Part shown: positions 8,750 to 16,955 of the stretch, piece by piece
How positions within the stretch are numbered: position 1 is the stretch's first letter
Layout of the letters: each line of letters begins with the position of its first letter
NCBI GenBank assembly: GCA_937922235.1
Contig: CAKZVC010000079.1
Span: 1 to 57,087 of the forward strand
Source of the DNA: an uncultured Acidimicrobiales bacterium
GTDB lineage: Bacteria > Actinomycetota > Acidimicrobiia > Acidimicrobiales > SHLQ01
DNA: 57,087 bases
Reading direction: 5' to 3'
Translations under genes and position numbers: made by a program
The notes under the pieces: model-generated
What the model was told of the DNA's origin: nothing
Database searches by the model: none
Seen by the model: the letters and a program-made list of their open reading frames with translations, nothing else

Positions 8750-10054
8750 ATGGAGAAATTGTCGACCCGCGTAGGAGAAGGCACAGATTCTCTTGCCGCG
8801 CCGTTGACGCTGTCGCGCAGCGCAGGGAAAGACGTGCCATCTCGCGGTGAAGAGCTGATCAACAAAATCTCCCGCGCCGTTCTTCTTGCGCTCGGACTCG
8901 CCGTACTCCTCGCCGCCGCAGCTGGTTCAGGGGTTGGACAGTCTGCCAATGACGTTGGTCAAGAGGGCCCACGGCTCGGTGGTGACTTTGCCGCGTTCTA
9001 CGCCGCAGGCTCCATCGTCTGGGATGGCGACATTGCGTCGTTGTACGATCCGGCCCGCCAAGAGGCAGCGCAAGCCGACCTTGGCCTCGACGGCTACCTT
9101 GCGTTTGCGTACCCACCCCACGTGGCGATGGCCTATGCACCGCTCGGAGCACTCAACTTCCAGCTCGCGTACCTTGTTCATACGATCTTGATGACCGGGG
9201 CCTTCTTGCTGGCGGTGCATCTGATGGCCCCGATGATTCCGCTTCTGTCTCGATGGCGGTGGCCAATTCTCGCCGCATGCTTCACGTTCTTTCCGCTTAT
9301 CACCGCCATTGGTGGCGGGCAGAACGCCGCGCTTAGCGTGCTCCTTCTCGTAGCGATTTGGCGCAGTCTCCACGACGGACGAGAGACCCTCGCTGGAGTC
9401 GCTGTCGGTTTGTTCATCTTCCGTCCGCAGTATGCGATACCGATGCTCGGGTTGCTGTTCCTGTCGAAGCATTGGCGTGCGATCGGGTCCGCAGTCGTGA
9501 CGATCGCTGCTACTTGGGCTGCCACCGCAGCGATGCGTGGCGCCGGATGGCTCTCCTCGTGGTGGGAACAAGTCGGGCCGTTCGTCGAGCGCGACGCCGA
9601 GGTCAACGCAGCGAACTCAATTTCGTCGCTGGGATTCTTCCAGGCGATCTGGTCGCCCGAATCACTTGCTGCTCGAGTCGCAGGCGTCGGCCTGGCCGCA
9701 CTTGTTGTCGTCACCCTGATGTATCTGTGGGCGAAGCCCGAACGCTTCACACTCGCCGAGCGGATCGGCGCGGCTGCCATTGGCATTGTGCTCATTAGTC
9801 CGCACACGATGTTCTACGACGCCAGCCTTCTGCTGGTTGCCGGCGCAGCGCTTCTGTCCGAGTCGACGAACGTGCCGACGCGACTGTTCACCGCCATGTG
9901 GGCAGCGGCGTTGGTTCACGTGGTCGCCGACTCCATCGGGGCCACGCCACTAGCGATCGTGATGATGGGTGCCTTCGCTGCGTGGACCTGGCACATCACA
10001 CAGCCGTCCGCATCTCGATTCGACCGCAGAGGCCATACGAAGGAGCTCGCCTAA
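8750..10054 (+). CDS. GT87-family polyprenol-phosphomannose-dependent mannosyltransferase-like membrane protein
   Basis: A 434-residue polytopic protein with about nine or ten hydrophobic helices. After the first helix comes a GGDFAAFYAAG...SLYDPARQ segment typical of the DUF2029/GT87 family (GT-C fold), where Asp acts in the outer-face active site. Family members add mannose from polyprenyl-phosphate-mannose to lipid-linked glycans such as PIMs and lipomannan. The next gene, a GT2 of the polyprenol-phosphate-sugar synthase type, starts immediately after the stop codon (TAAATG). This suggests donor synthesis and transfer are encoded together. The first 30 residues are poorly conserved, so the true start could be slightly downstream. 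Confidence 0.8.
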   Translation: MEKLSTRVGEGTDSLAAPLTLSRSAGKDVPSRGEELINKISRAVLLALGLAVLLAAAAGSGVGQSANDVGQEGPRLGGDFAAFYAAGSIVWDGDIASLYDPARQEAAQADLGLDGYLAFAYPPHVAMAYAPLGALNFQLAYLVHTILMTGAFLLAVHLMAPMIPLLSRWRWPILAACFTFFPLITAIGGGQNAALSVLLLVAIWRSLHDGRETLAGVAVGLFIFRPQYAIPMLGLLFLSKHWRAIGSAVVTIAATWAATAAMRGAGWLSSWWEQVGPFVERDAEVNAANSISSLGFFQAIWSPESLAARVAGVGLAALVVVTLMYLWAKPERFTLAERIGAAAIGIVLISPHTMFYDASLLLVAGAALLSESTNVPTRLFTAMWAAALVHVVADSIGATPLAIVMMGAFAAWTWHITQPSASRFDRRGHTKELA

Positions 10055-10804
10055 ATGCGCGACTTAACCATTGTGATTCCCGCATATAACGAGGCTGAGC
10101 GAATTGGCGAGACGCTCGATTCGATCGCCGAGTTTCTGGATGACCGTGGCCTCGACGACGAGGTCATCGTTGTCGACGACGGGTCGACCGATGAGACGAT
10201 TCTCGTGGCGTCGAGCTATTCGCCGAAGTTTCGGCGTCTGGTCGTGCTCCAGTCCGAGCGCAACCTTGGGAAGGGCCATGCGGTTCGAAAGGGCATGCTC
10301 ACCGGCACCGGTCGCTACCGCCTGTTCCTCGATGCTGACAACTCAACCAATGTTCGAGAGTTCGATCGCCTTATGGCTGCGGCGGCCGAAGAGCCAATCG
10401 AGCCCGCTGTGGTGATTGGTTCGGTTGCTCTCGATGGCTCGACCGTTGCGATTCAGCAGCCTGGCATTCGTTCGCGATTGGGTCGTCTCGCCAACAAGTT
10501 CATCCAGTATCTCTTGCTCCCCGGTATCGAAGACACCCAGCGCGGGTTTAAGGTTTTCACTGGTGAAGCGAGCGATGCAGTCTTCCGTCGTTGCACGAGC
10601 AACGGGTGGGCGTTCGATGTAGAAGCGCTGGCTCTCGCTCAGGGACTTGGCTATCACGTTCTTGAAGTGCCCGTGACCTGGGAACACCGAGAGGACAGCC
10701 GTGTTCGACCGGCTGCGTATCTCACGTCCTTGCTCGATGTCGTACGGATCAAGGTGCGTGTCGACCGTCAGCTAGCCTCAGAAGATGTCAACGTCGGGGT
10801 CTGA
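10055..10804 (+). CDS. GT2 glycosyltransferase, dolichyl/polyprenyl-phosphate glucose or mannose synthase-like
   Basis: A 249-residue soluble GT-A fold enzyme. Motifs: VIPAYNEAERI at the N-terminus, DDGSTDET for nucleotide binding, RNLGKGHAVRKGM, the DxD-equivalent LDADNST, and DTQRGFKVF before the catalytic region. The NLGKGxAVRxG pattern is characteristic of dolichyl-phosphate beta-glucosyltransferases and their prokaryotic relatives. It begins directly at the GT87 stop with no gap, indicating translational coupling. A likely role is making the lipid-linked sugar used by GT87. Which sugar is used cannot be read from the sequence. Confidence 0.88.
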   Translation: MRDLTIVIPAYNEAERIGETLDSIAEFLDDRGLDDEVIVVDDGSTDETILVASSYSPKFRRLVVLQSERNLGKGHAVRKGMLTGTGRYRLFLDADNSTNVREFDRLMAAAAEEPIEPAVVIGSVALDGSTVAIQQPGIRSRLGRLANKFIQYLLLPGIEDTQRGFKVFTGEASDAVFRRCTSNGWAFDVEALALAQGLGYHVLEVPVTWEHREDSRVRPAAYLTSLLDVVRIKVRVDRQLASEDVNVGV

Positions 10805-12005
10805 CCCCCAGGTCAGTATCGACGACGTCCGCCGGGCCCAAGAGCGCATCGGTGATGATGTCGAAGCGACACCCTTCACCCATTCGCGAACGCTGTCGTC
10901 GATCGTCGGTGCCGAGGTGCACCTGAAGTTCGAGAACCTCCAGTACACCGGCTCGTTCAAGGATCGTGGCGCTCGGAACCGTCTGCTCGACGTCGATCCT
11001 GGCCGTGGCGTGATTGCGATGTCAGCGGGCAACCATGCGCAGGGGGTTGCCCATCACGGGGCGCTGCTCGGCTTAGAGACCACGATCGTGATGCCGGAGA
11101 ACACGCCGTTCGTGAAGGTTGCTCGCACGCAAGACCTTGGCGCAACAGTCGAGCTCGTGGGCGCAGATGTTATGGAGTCCGCGGCGCGTGCTCGAGAGCT
11201 CGCGGTCGAGCGAGACCTCGAGTTCATTCACCCGTTCGACGATGTGCAGGTCATTGCTGGTCAAGGCACGATCGGTCTTGAGATGCTCGAGACCGAGCCT
11301 GATCTGGACATGATCGTCGCTGCGGTTGGCGGTGGCGGGCTGGTTTCGGGAATAGCGATCGCTGCGGCTGCGCACACCTCGCCCGTCGAGGTTGTTGGCG
11401 TACAAACCGAACGCTTCCCGTCGATGGCTGATCGTCTCGAGTCTCGCCCGTCAACAGCCGTCGGTGGATCGACGATCGCCGATGGCATTGCGGTAACAAC
11501 ACCGGGCGAGATCACATCGGCGATCCTGACCGAGCATGACGTCGAGGTTCTGGTCGTGAGCGAGGCAGCGATCGAAGAAGCGATTGCGATGCTTCTCGAG
11601 ATTGAGAAGACCGTCGTCGAAGGAGCTGGCGCGGCAGCGTTGGCTGCGATGATGGAATATCCAGATGTCTTTGCGGGAAAGAAGGTCGGTCTCGTCCTCT
11701 GCGGCGGCAACATCGACCCTCGAACGCTGGCGGTCGTGACGCTTCGAGGCTTAGCGAACCAGGGTCGACTCAACCGCATCAGGGTGGAGCTCGATGACCG
11801 CCCAGGTCGACTGACGCTCGTCTCAAAGATCATCTCCGATGCCGCCGCCAACGTGGTTCAAGTCGATCACGATGGCTTGGGCTCAACGGGTGCGCGCAGC
11901 ACCATCCTCGAACTCCGAATCGACACCCTCGACGAAGCCCACGCCGAACGAGTCCTCGAAGCCCTACGAGCCGAAAACCTAAGAGCCGAACTCCTGCCCT
12001 GGTAG
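10785..12005 (+). CDS. ilvA: Threonine ammonia-lyase (dehydratase) with ACT domain
   Basis: A 406-residue PLP enzyme converting L-threonine to 2-oxobutanoate plus ammonia. The PLP lysine is in YTGSFKDRGARN (K59) and the phosphate-binding glycine loop is AVGGGGLVSG. The C-terminal 75 residues form a single ACT domain (IRVELDDRPGRLTLVSKII), as in the shorter, TdcB-like or actinobacterial threonine dehydratases. The ATG at 10785 lies inside the end of the GT2 gene (20 bp overlap). Serine dehydratase activity is a common alternative for this family. The gene is followed by the fold-back intergenic region. Confidence 0.92.
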   Translation: MSTSGSDPQVSIDDVRRAQERIGDDVEATPFTHSRTLSSIVGAEVHLKFENLQYTGSFKDRGARNRLLDVDPGRGVIAMSAGNHAQGVAHHGALLGLETTIVMPENTPFVKVARTQDLGATVELVGADVMESAARARELAVERDLEFIHPFDDVQVIAGQGTIGLEMLETEPDLDMIVAAVGGGGLVSGIAIAAAAHTSPVEVVGVQTERFPSMADRLESRPSTAVGGSTIADGIAVTTPGEITSAILTEHDVEVLVVSEAAIEEAIAMLLEIEKTVVEGAGAAALAAMMEYPDVFAGKKVGLVLCGGNIDPRTLAVVTLRGLANQGRLNRIRVELDDRPGRLTLVSKIISDAAANVVQVDHDGLGSTGARSTILELRIDTLDEAHAERVLEALRAENLRAELLPW

Positions 12006-12346
12006 GGAGTTCCCGCTCTTCGCCCTCCAGGGCTCAAATCCGTCGCTGCGCTCCTCGATTTCGCGCCTGCTGCGCCCGAGGCGGCGCCTGGTCGTTCGTC
12101 CCTCACTCCCGCACGCGGCTTCGCATTCCTCAATGCGTATAAGCGACGGATCAGGGGAACCGCTCCATCGATGTCCAGCGCGACAGCGGAGCTGCTACCA
12201 GTCAACGCGTGAGCCTGTATACGCATGATGAGATCGCCAGCTCCGGAGTGAGGAGGGACGACGATCGGCTCAGGGCCTCCGGCAGACCGCAGAGCACACC
12301 GAGCGAAGCGAATGTGCGATTGTCGGGAGCGAGGAACGAGCGGGGA
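12006..12346. repeat. Intergenic region with long imperfect fold-back (inverted repeat)
   Basis: There is no convincing gene in these 341 bp. An inverted repeat has arms at about 12097-12141 and 12218-12260. The outer parts read CGTCCCTCACTCC and GGAGTGAGGAGGGACG, complementary apart from a 3-nt indel. The inner parts, ATGCGTATA (12133-12141) and TATACGCAT (12218-12226), are perfectly complementary. The flanks also show weaker complementarity. Short ORFs cross it on both strands but look like by-products. It could be a non-autonomous mobile element remnant, a dispersed genomic repeat or a structured 3' end for the converging ilvA and DUF4916 transcripts. Confidence 0.5.
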
Positions 12347-12883
12347 CTACGGCAGGCGGCCTACGTGGGCTAGGGCACGGCGGACGAGCTTCTCGTGGCC
12401 GGGGCTGAGCTCGGCGGCCACGGTGGGGCTGGTGACCTCGTCGGGGCGGAGCCAGACAAGGTCGAGTGCATCCTGCGATGGTTCGCAGTCGCCATCAACG
12501 GGAACGATGTAGGCGAGGCTCACCGCGTGTTGGCGTGGGTCGTAGAAGCCGGTGATGTCGGGGTTCGGGAAGTATTCGACGACGGTGAAGGGCTGTGGCG
12601 ATGCTGGAATCTGGGGGAGTGCGAGCGGCCCCAGGTCTTTCTCGAGGTGGCGGAGGAGAGCATCGCGGACGCGCTCGCCGTACAGGATCCGCCCCGAGAC
12701 GATCTCTCGGTTGACGTCGCCGTCGGCCCCGAGTCGCAGCAGGAGGCCGATGTGCGTGACGATTCCTAGGTCGTCGGTCAATACCGGGATGGCGTTGATG
12801 TAGACGACGGGCATCTTGCCCCGCATGGTGGCTATGTCATCATCGGACAGCCAACTGCCTTGGGTGTCGGTCGTATCGCTCAT
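12347..12883 (-). CDS. DUF4916 NUDIX-like family protein
   Basis: A 178-residue protein with the DUF4916 pattern known from Actinobacteria: SWLSDDDIATMRGKMP at the N-terminus, IGLLLRLGADG, GRILYGERVRDALLRH, EKDLGPLALP, PFTVVEYFPNP, and DPRQHAVSLAYIVPVDGDC. The family is a divergent NUDIX-fold group; no intact NUDIX box (GX5EX7REUXEEXGU) is visible here, so hydrolase activity is uncertain. The ATG at 12883 is preferred over the GTG at 12889 because AGGAG lies just ahead of it. It is transcribed away from the stalk-protein gene to its right. Confidence 0.85.
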   Translation of the reverse strand: MSDTTDTQGSWLSDDDIATMRGKMPVVYINAIPVLTDDLGIVTHIGLLLRLGADGDVNREIVSGRILYGERVRDALLRHLEKDLGPLALPQIPASPQPFTVVEYFPNPDITGFYDPRQHAVSLAYIVPVDGDCEPSQDALDLVWLRPDEVTSPTVAAELSPGHEKLVRRALAHVGRLP

Positions 12884-12997
12884 TCCCACTCCTGTTCAGC
12901 GGCCTGACTTCCGGCCATCCACGAATGTAGACGGCCGCCTGACGCTCCTTGCGGTTTGGTGGTGTGGATTCGAGCGGGTATCGACGACAATGGGGTA

Positions 12998-14608
12998 ATG
13001 GAGCCAGAACGGGACCGCGCTTCGGTCCGCATCGAGTTCGAGGGTGACTCGACGAATCGGCGTGAAGCTCCAATCGGCGGTGGGTCACCGGCTGCCCCAA
13101 AGAACTCCACAGGCTCGCGGATGGTTGTGGTGGGAGCGGTGTTGGTCGCTCTCCTTATCGCTACTGGTCTGTGGTCGCTTCGCCCAGGAGCCGACGAGGC
13201 TGCTGACGGATCTCGCCGTGGTACGACCACGACGTTGCCGACGACCACAACGAGTCCGCCGACGACCATTCAGACCGAGATCGACGGCGTCCAGATCGTT
13301 CTGCCAGGATCACCAAGCGCCATGGCGGAGATCTTCGAGGTCACTGGCCTTCCTGCAGTCCCGATCGAGATAACTGCTGGAGGTGGCGGTTTCGTTGCAC
13401 TTGGCCAGGCCGACGGAACAGCCGTGGGGCCCGTTTTGTATGGGTCGCCGACAGGACAGAGTTGGGTTCGCTTCGCCCGTGGACTTGGTCCGGATGTGCT
13501 GTCAGATCCGACGGTCACGCGGGATGTCTCGTTCTTCTATGCGGGCCTCGCCGTGGTCGATTCTGGGCTTGTTGTGTCCGTAGTCGAGCGCTTCACCGAT
13601 CGCGAGAGCGGAGAAACAACGAACCTTCGCATCAAGCGGCTGACGACGTTGGAAGACACCACTTGGCGCCTCGACCCCGGCTTTCATGTCATCGAGATCG
13701 ATGCGGTCGCCGCGCTTCCCCTCTTCAACGGCCCTGATCTGACCGGAGTGGCCGTGCTTCCCGAGGGTCGAGGGAATCCGCTCATCACCCGTGTGCTGAA
13801 CGAGTGGGTGGCCGACCCCGAGATAGCGAACGGCTGCTTTGTCAACGCATTTCAGCGACTCGGCATCGACGGTTCTGAGCCAGGATTTCGCCTGCAGACC
13901 TGCGATCAGCGGTCGGTTATCGACGTCGAACCCGAGCAGCTCGTTGTCCCTGGGTCGGCCGAGGAACTGCTGCTCTGTCTACAGGAGCTGTCCACTCGCT
14001 CAGCTCCTTTGACCGACATCTTCATGCAGCGAAGAGGAGCAGGGTCTGTCGAGACCTTCGCGGAGACGGGCACTACGGCATCGGTTCCTGTCGCGGTCAT
14101 GGGAGGCGAGCGTGCTGCGGTGCTCTCGCCGAGCTCGTCTGTAGCCGCAGCACCTGGGTGTGATCGGTTCGCTGGATTCGCAGCCGAAGACGATTCGACG
14201 ATGGCTTTGCTCGACTTTGCGCCCGGAGCAGAGACAACTCGGATCGAGAGCGACGGGTTGGTGGCAAACCGTAGGGTGTTCGAAGACCGCATTCCGATTG
14301 CGGCAGACAACGAGAACGTGGTCGTGCCGCTGCTTGGCACCGTGTACTCCGTCGACCTCACGTCTGGGGAGTGGATCGAGCAAGCCCGCGCCGTTCGCAC
14401 GACCGATCGCATCATCGTTGCCCCAAACGGTCGCCAGATCTTTACCTTTCGCGGTACGTCGATGTACTACGCAAACATCGGCGAACCATGGAAGCAGCTA
14501 GGACTTGAGCGGGCTCTACGGCGACCACTGGTGTTGTTTGCCGATGATGAGCGCGTGTTCTTCAACGACGGACTCGACACGCTTTTGGTCGAGCTCCCGA
14601 CGGAATAG
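12998..14608 (+). CDS. Membrane-anchored extracytoplasmic protein with Thr-rich stalk (paralogue A)
   Basis: About 536 residues. A roughly 40-residue charged cytoplasmic N-terminus (SVRIEFEGD) is followed by one transmembrane helix (VVVGAVLVALLIATGLWSL), then a Thr/Pro-rich linker (TTTTLPTTTTSPPTT) and a large outside domain. The outside domain has repeated strand-turn patterns such as VLYGSPTGQSWVRFARGL that recall beta-propeller or sialidase-like repeats, but no family is certain. The gene at 15447 encodes the same architecture with related N-terminus and linker, so the two are paralogues. ATG 12998 gives an N-terminus alignable with that paralogue; the frame is open from 12956. Function unknown; a surface sensor or envelope protein is the plain reading. 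Confidence 0.7.
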   Translation: MEPERDRASVRIEFEGDSTNRREAPIGGGSPAAPKNSTGSRMVVVGAVLVALLIATGLWSLRPGADEAADGSRRGTTTTLPTTTTSPPTTIQTEIDGVQIVLPGSPSAMAEIFEVTGLPAVPIEITAGGGGFVALGQADGTAVGPVLYGSPTGQSWVRFARGLGPDVLSDPTVTRDVSFFYAGLAVVDSGLVVSVVERFTDRESGETTNLRIKRLTTLEDTTWRLDPGFHVIEIDAVAALPLFNGPDLTGVAVLPEGRGNPLITRVLNEWVADPEIANGCFVNAFQRLGIDGSEPGFRLQTCDQRSVIDVEPEQLVVPGSAEELLLCLQELSTRSAPLTDIFMQRRGAGSVETFAETGTTASVPVAVMGGERAAVLSPSSSVAAAPGCDRFAGFAAEDDSTMALLDFAPGAETTRIESDGLVANRRVFEDRIPIAADNENVVVPLLGTVYSVDLTSGEWIEQARAVRTTDRIIVAPNGRQIFTFRGTSMYYANIGEPWKQLGLERALRRPLVLFADDERVFFNDGLDTLLVELPTE

Positions 14609-14613
14609 ATGAG

Positions 14614-15090
14614 CTAGCGGTTCTTTTCGAAGACCACTTTGCGAATCACATCGATCGGCGTAAGCCGGCCGATTGGACCCGTCGAGTACAGCGACTGGAC
14701 GATCTCGCCCTCTGGGTTTACCAACCAAGATGAACCGTGGAGGACACCATCGCTCTCACGATAGGGAGCGCCGGTATCGGCAGAGACTTTTGGTCCGTCG
14801 AGCTTAGCCCACATCGGGAATCCAACGTGAAGACCTTCACGGAGCTTCTGCACCTTGTCTAGTGAATCGACCGATCCGGCGACGACCTTGATGCCGAGCT
14901 CGATCAATGGGCCACCGGCTGTTGCGAAGTCAACCAACTGTTGACGGCAGTATGGTCACCAATCGCCTCGGTAGAGCAAGACCGCGGCCCACGAGCCAGC
15001 GACCGAGGCGACCATGTCGCCGTGCTCTCCTTTGTGATTGATGCCCATGATCGGTGCCAGGGGTGTTCCGTCTGCAGGGATCGTCCACAT
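14614..15090 (-). CDS. AhpC/TSA-family peroxiredoxin-like protein with in-frame UGA (candidate selenoprotein)
   Basis: Reading 15090 to 14614 gives 158 residues interrupted by one TGA at codon 45 (14958-14956). Around it the protein reads AAVLLYRGDW-UGA-PYCRQQLVDF. This is the classic RGDWCPYCR redox motif of AhpC/TSA-like thiol oxidoreductases with UGA replacing the first Cys. Similarity continues in the same frame on both sides (VVAGSVDS, GLHVGFPMWAKLDGP, HGSSWLVNPEGEIV), so this is not a frameshift. An in-frame TGA just upstream of the ATG fixes the start at 15090. Automated calls would truncate it to the ATG-less C-terminal part ending at 14614. A SECIS-like hairpin follows the UGA. Alternatives: UGA read by the UCA tRNA at 44644-44720, or a recent nonsense mutation. 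The expected role is peroxide or disulfide reduction. Confidence 0.75.
14929..14958 (-). promoter_or_regulatory. UGA codon plus SECIS-like hairpin
   Basis: Reading the minus strand, TGA (14958-14956) is followed by 10 nt and then GTCAAC-AGTTG-GTTGAC (14945-14929). This is a perfect 6-bp stem with a 5-nt loop. Outer TGC and GCA can add three pairs across an internal loop. The apical loop starts 16 nt after the UGA and has G at its second position. Both match the published loose rule for bacterial SECIS elements (loop 16-37 nt downstream, a G in the first two loop bases). The stem lies wholly inside coding sequence, as bacterial SECIS elements do. Six base pairs can occur by chance, so confidence is moderate. 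Confidence 0.5.
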
Positions 15091-15446
15091 GCGTTGGAGC
15101 CTACTGTTTCATCTGCTCCAGCGCCTCTTGGAGGAACAACCCCAGGTCGAATGTGTACCTGGCACCAAACCGCCCCTCTCGTGCCAGGTACAAAGTCAAG
15201 GTACAAAAGTCAGAGCGAGGCACTGGTTCGTCGTGATCTTTGGCGAAATAGCCGCAGCGCGCCGCTGAATTTCAAGGCCGCAAGCGCTGTCGACCAACAT
15301 CTGGTGCCAGGTACAAAAGCGGCTGATCGATCAGAGTTGTTTGGAAACCGAAGGTGCGAACCCCTCTGAGGCCTCCGGTTGGTGCCAGGCACACAGAGAG
15401 TCGTTGGTGCCAGGCACCATTTGGTCGTGTCGTAGTCTGAGTGGAG
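15091..15446. repeat. Intergenic region with five copies of a GGTGCCAGG(T/C)AC repeat
   Basis: There is no gene in these 356 bp. Copies of a short near-palindromic motif occur at 15155-15169 (inverted, GTACCTGGCACCAAA), 15181-15195, 15303-15317, 15381-15393 and 15406-15418. The last is GGTGCCAGGCACC, a full dyad. Several are followed by AAA. Related motifs recur upstream of the LysR gene (36961-37024). The ORFs that cross here carry repeated VPGT or LAPN peptides that are simply the translated repeat. The region must also hold the promoters of the divergent peroxiredoxin-like and stalk-protein genes, but I cannot point to a clear -10/-35 pair. Confidence 0.6.
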
Positions 15447-16955
15447 ATGGCTTCTGAGGAGAACCGGTCGGTTCGCGTTGAGTTTGACGACGGTGGCACG
15501 TCGGCGCTTGCCCCAGAGATCGCCGAAGGTAGTGCTGCGACAACGCGCAACGCCATCGCGATCGTAGTGATCGGCGCGGTGCTCATCGCCGGACTGCTGG
15601 TCGTGCTGCGCCCCGCCGATGACCAGACAGCCGACGGCAACGTTCGTGGGACCACGACGACAACAACGACCACGCCATCCACCACAACCGCGACCTCCGC
15701 ATCACCTGAGGGTGCCCCGCCTGCGATCACCAAGGTGACGCAACTCGTGCCCGCCGGAGGCCTGGTTGAGTTCGAAGAGATCGCCCGCAACGACGACGTC
15801 TTCCTGGCGCTCCAGTTCGAGGAGGCGGAAAACGCGCCCCCGAGGGTTCTCACCTCGCTCGACGGGTTTGCCTGGCGACCGCTGGCGACCTCACTCGATC
15901 ACACAAGCGAAACCGAAGGATCGGTGCTGTTGCGCGACTACCGCTCGCTCATTGCTATCGACGGTGGATTCGCCCTGCTCATGCGCACGATCTACTTGCC
16001 GCTTGGTAGCGGTGAGCAACCGAACTTCGAAACGGTACGACTGCGCTCTACCGAGGGGGCGGTCTGGGTGACCGACGACGAGTTTGAGACCCAGATCAGC
16101 ACAAGCTTGACGGAAGCGTTTCAGCATTCCCAGACAGTGATCGCCGTCGCCACGGGCACCACCGATCATGATGAATCACTTCTTGAACTTCTCCGGCCCC
16201 AGCTCACTGCTATCGACCCGGACTCGGTTTGCTCGGCCACCGAAGAAGGTCAGCAGATGGTCGTGCTCACCTTCTGCGACGGCCGAGAACCCGTAACTAT
16301 CGGCCCAAGCGACATCTCCGACCCTCTACGGTTCGACGCGCTGTTGCGCTGTGCCGATGAACGATCGACCACACCGGTTGCGGTGCTGCGACCAGACCTC
16401 GAGTCACTCCTGTACAAGGACGTCCCGAATCGTTCCGTAGGTACCTTCGTGCTCGAAAGTGGGGGTCTCGGAGCTCTCTATGTGCCGACCTTGGGAACGG
16501 GAGCGGGGTGTGATGAGTACTACGGCAGCCCAGTAACACGGCCACCAGCACTCTTCCTGTGGGAGTCACCAACCGCAAGGGTGGAGATCAACGTGCTTCC
16601 GGATGGCGTTGTGGAAGATCTCGATTCCCTTGAACCTGAATTGGTTCTTGGTGATTTCGTGCTCTTCACCAGCGACCGCAGGGTCTGGTCTCTAGACATC
16701 GGCAGCGGCGAATGGCGGGCGGAAGTCGAGTTCGAACCAGAGTGGGAGAGCGCGATTAACGAAAGCACACTGTTTGTGCTCACATCTGAATCTGTCGGAC
16801 GGTTCTTTCCGGAGGCAAGCGAATGGGAATTCGCCGCAATCGAGCTCGCAACGCGGGAACGCTCGATCGATTTCTTCGACGCTGAGTACGCCATCGTCAG
16901 CGGTGGCGACGAATCGTTCCTGATCTCTCTGCCGTTCGAGGGTGACCTCGGCTAG
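15447..16955 (+). CDS. Membrane-anchored extracytoplasmic protein with Thr-rich stalk (paralogue B)
   Basis: About 502 residues with the same plan as the 12998 gene: a short cytoplasmic N-terminus (SVRVEFDDGG), one transmembrane helix (IAIVVIGAVLIAGLLVVL), a Thr-rich stalk (GTTTTTTTTPSTTT) and a large exterior domain. LTSLDGFAWRPLATS recalls the strand-turn-Trp units of sialidase or BNR-like propellers. ATG 15447 is preferred to GTG 15441. Its stop overlaps the sdhB stop in a shared CTAG (16952-16955). The paralogues flank the UGA-containing peroxiredoxin-like gene. Function is unknown; duplication in place is the likely origin. Confidence 0.7.
   Translation: MASEENRSVRVEFDDGGTSALAPEIAEGSAATTRNAIAIVVIGAVLIAGLLVVLRPADDQTADGNVRGTTTTTTTTPSTTTATSASPEGAPPAITKVTQLVPAGGLVEFEEIARNDDVFLALQFEEAENAPPRVLTSLDGFAWRPLATSLDHTSETEGSVLLRDYRSLIAIDGGFALLMRTIYLPLGSGEQPNFETVRLRSTEGAVWVTDDEFETQISTSLTEAFQHSQTVIAVATGTTDHDESLLELLRPQLTAIDPDSVCSATEEGQQMVVLTFCDGREPVTIGPSDISDPLRFDALLRCADERSTTPVAVLRPDLESLLYKDVPNRSVGTFVLESGGLGALYVPTLGTGAGCDEYYGSPVTRPPALFLWESPTARVEINVLPDGVVEDLDSLEPELVLGDFVLFTSDRRVWSLDIGSGEWRAEVEFEPEWESAINESTLFVLTSESVGRFFPEASEWEFAAIELATRERSIDFFDAEYAIVSGGDESFLISLPFEGDLG

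Noticed and set aside
11867..12226. A 119-residue minus-strand ORF over the ilvA end and the fold-back region
   Set aside because: Low-complexity Arg/Ser/Ala-rich, overlaps the ilvA 3' end in antisense and half of it is the inverted repeat.
14956..14958. The UGA as a frameshift or sequencing artefact
   Set aside because: No frame change is needed, flanking codons keep homology, and a single substitution would have to hit exactly the redox Cys. It cannot be wholly excluded without reads, but it is the less likely reading.
14904..15206. An ORF covering the peroxiredoxin N-terminal region in another frame
   Set aside because: Its peptide has no domain character and it only exists because the real gene is split by UGA; the read-through frame carries the homology.
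15155..15418. CRISPR array
   Set aside because: Repeats are about 13 bp, irregularly spaced and in both orientations; no cas genes are present.
15121..15440. Several short ORFs with VPGT or LAPN peptides
   Set aside because: They are translations of the GGTGCCAGGTAC repeats on both strands, not genes.
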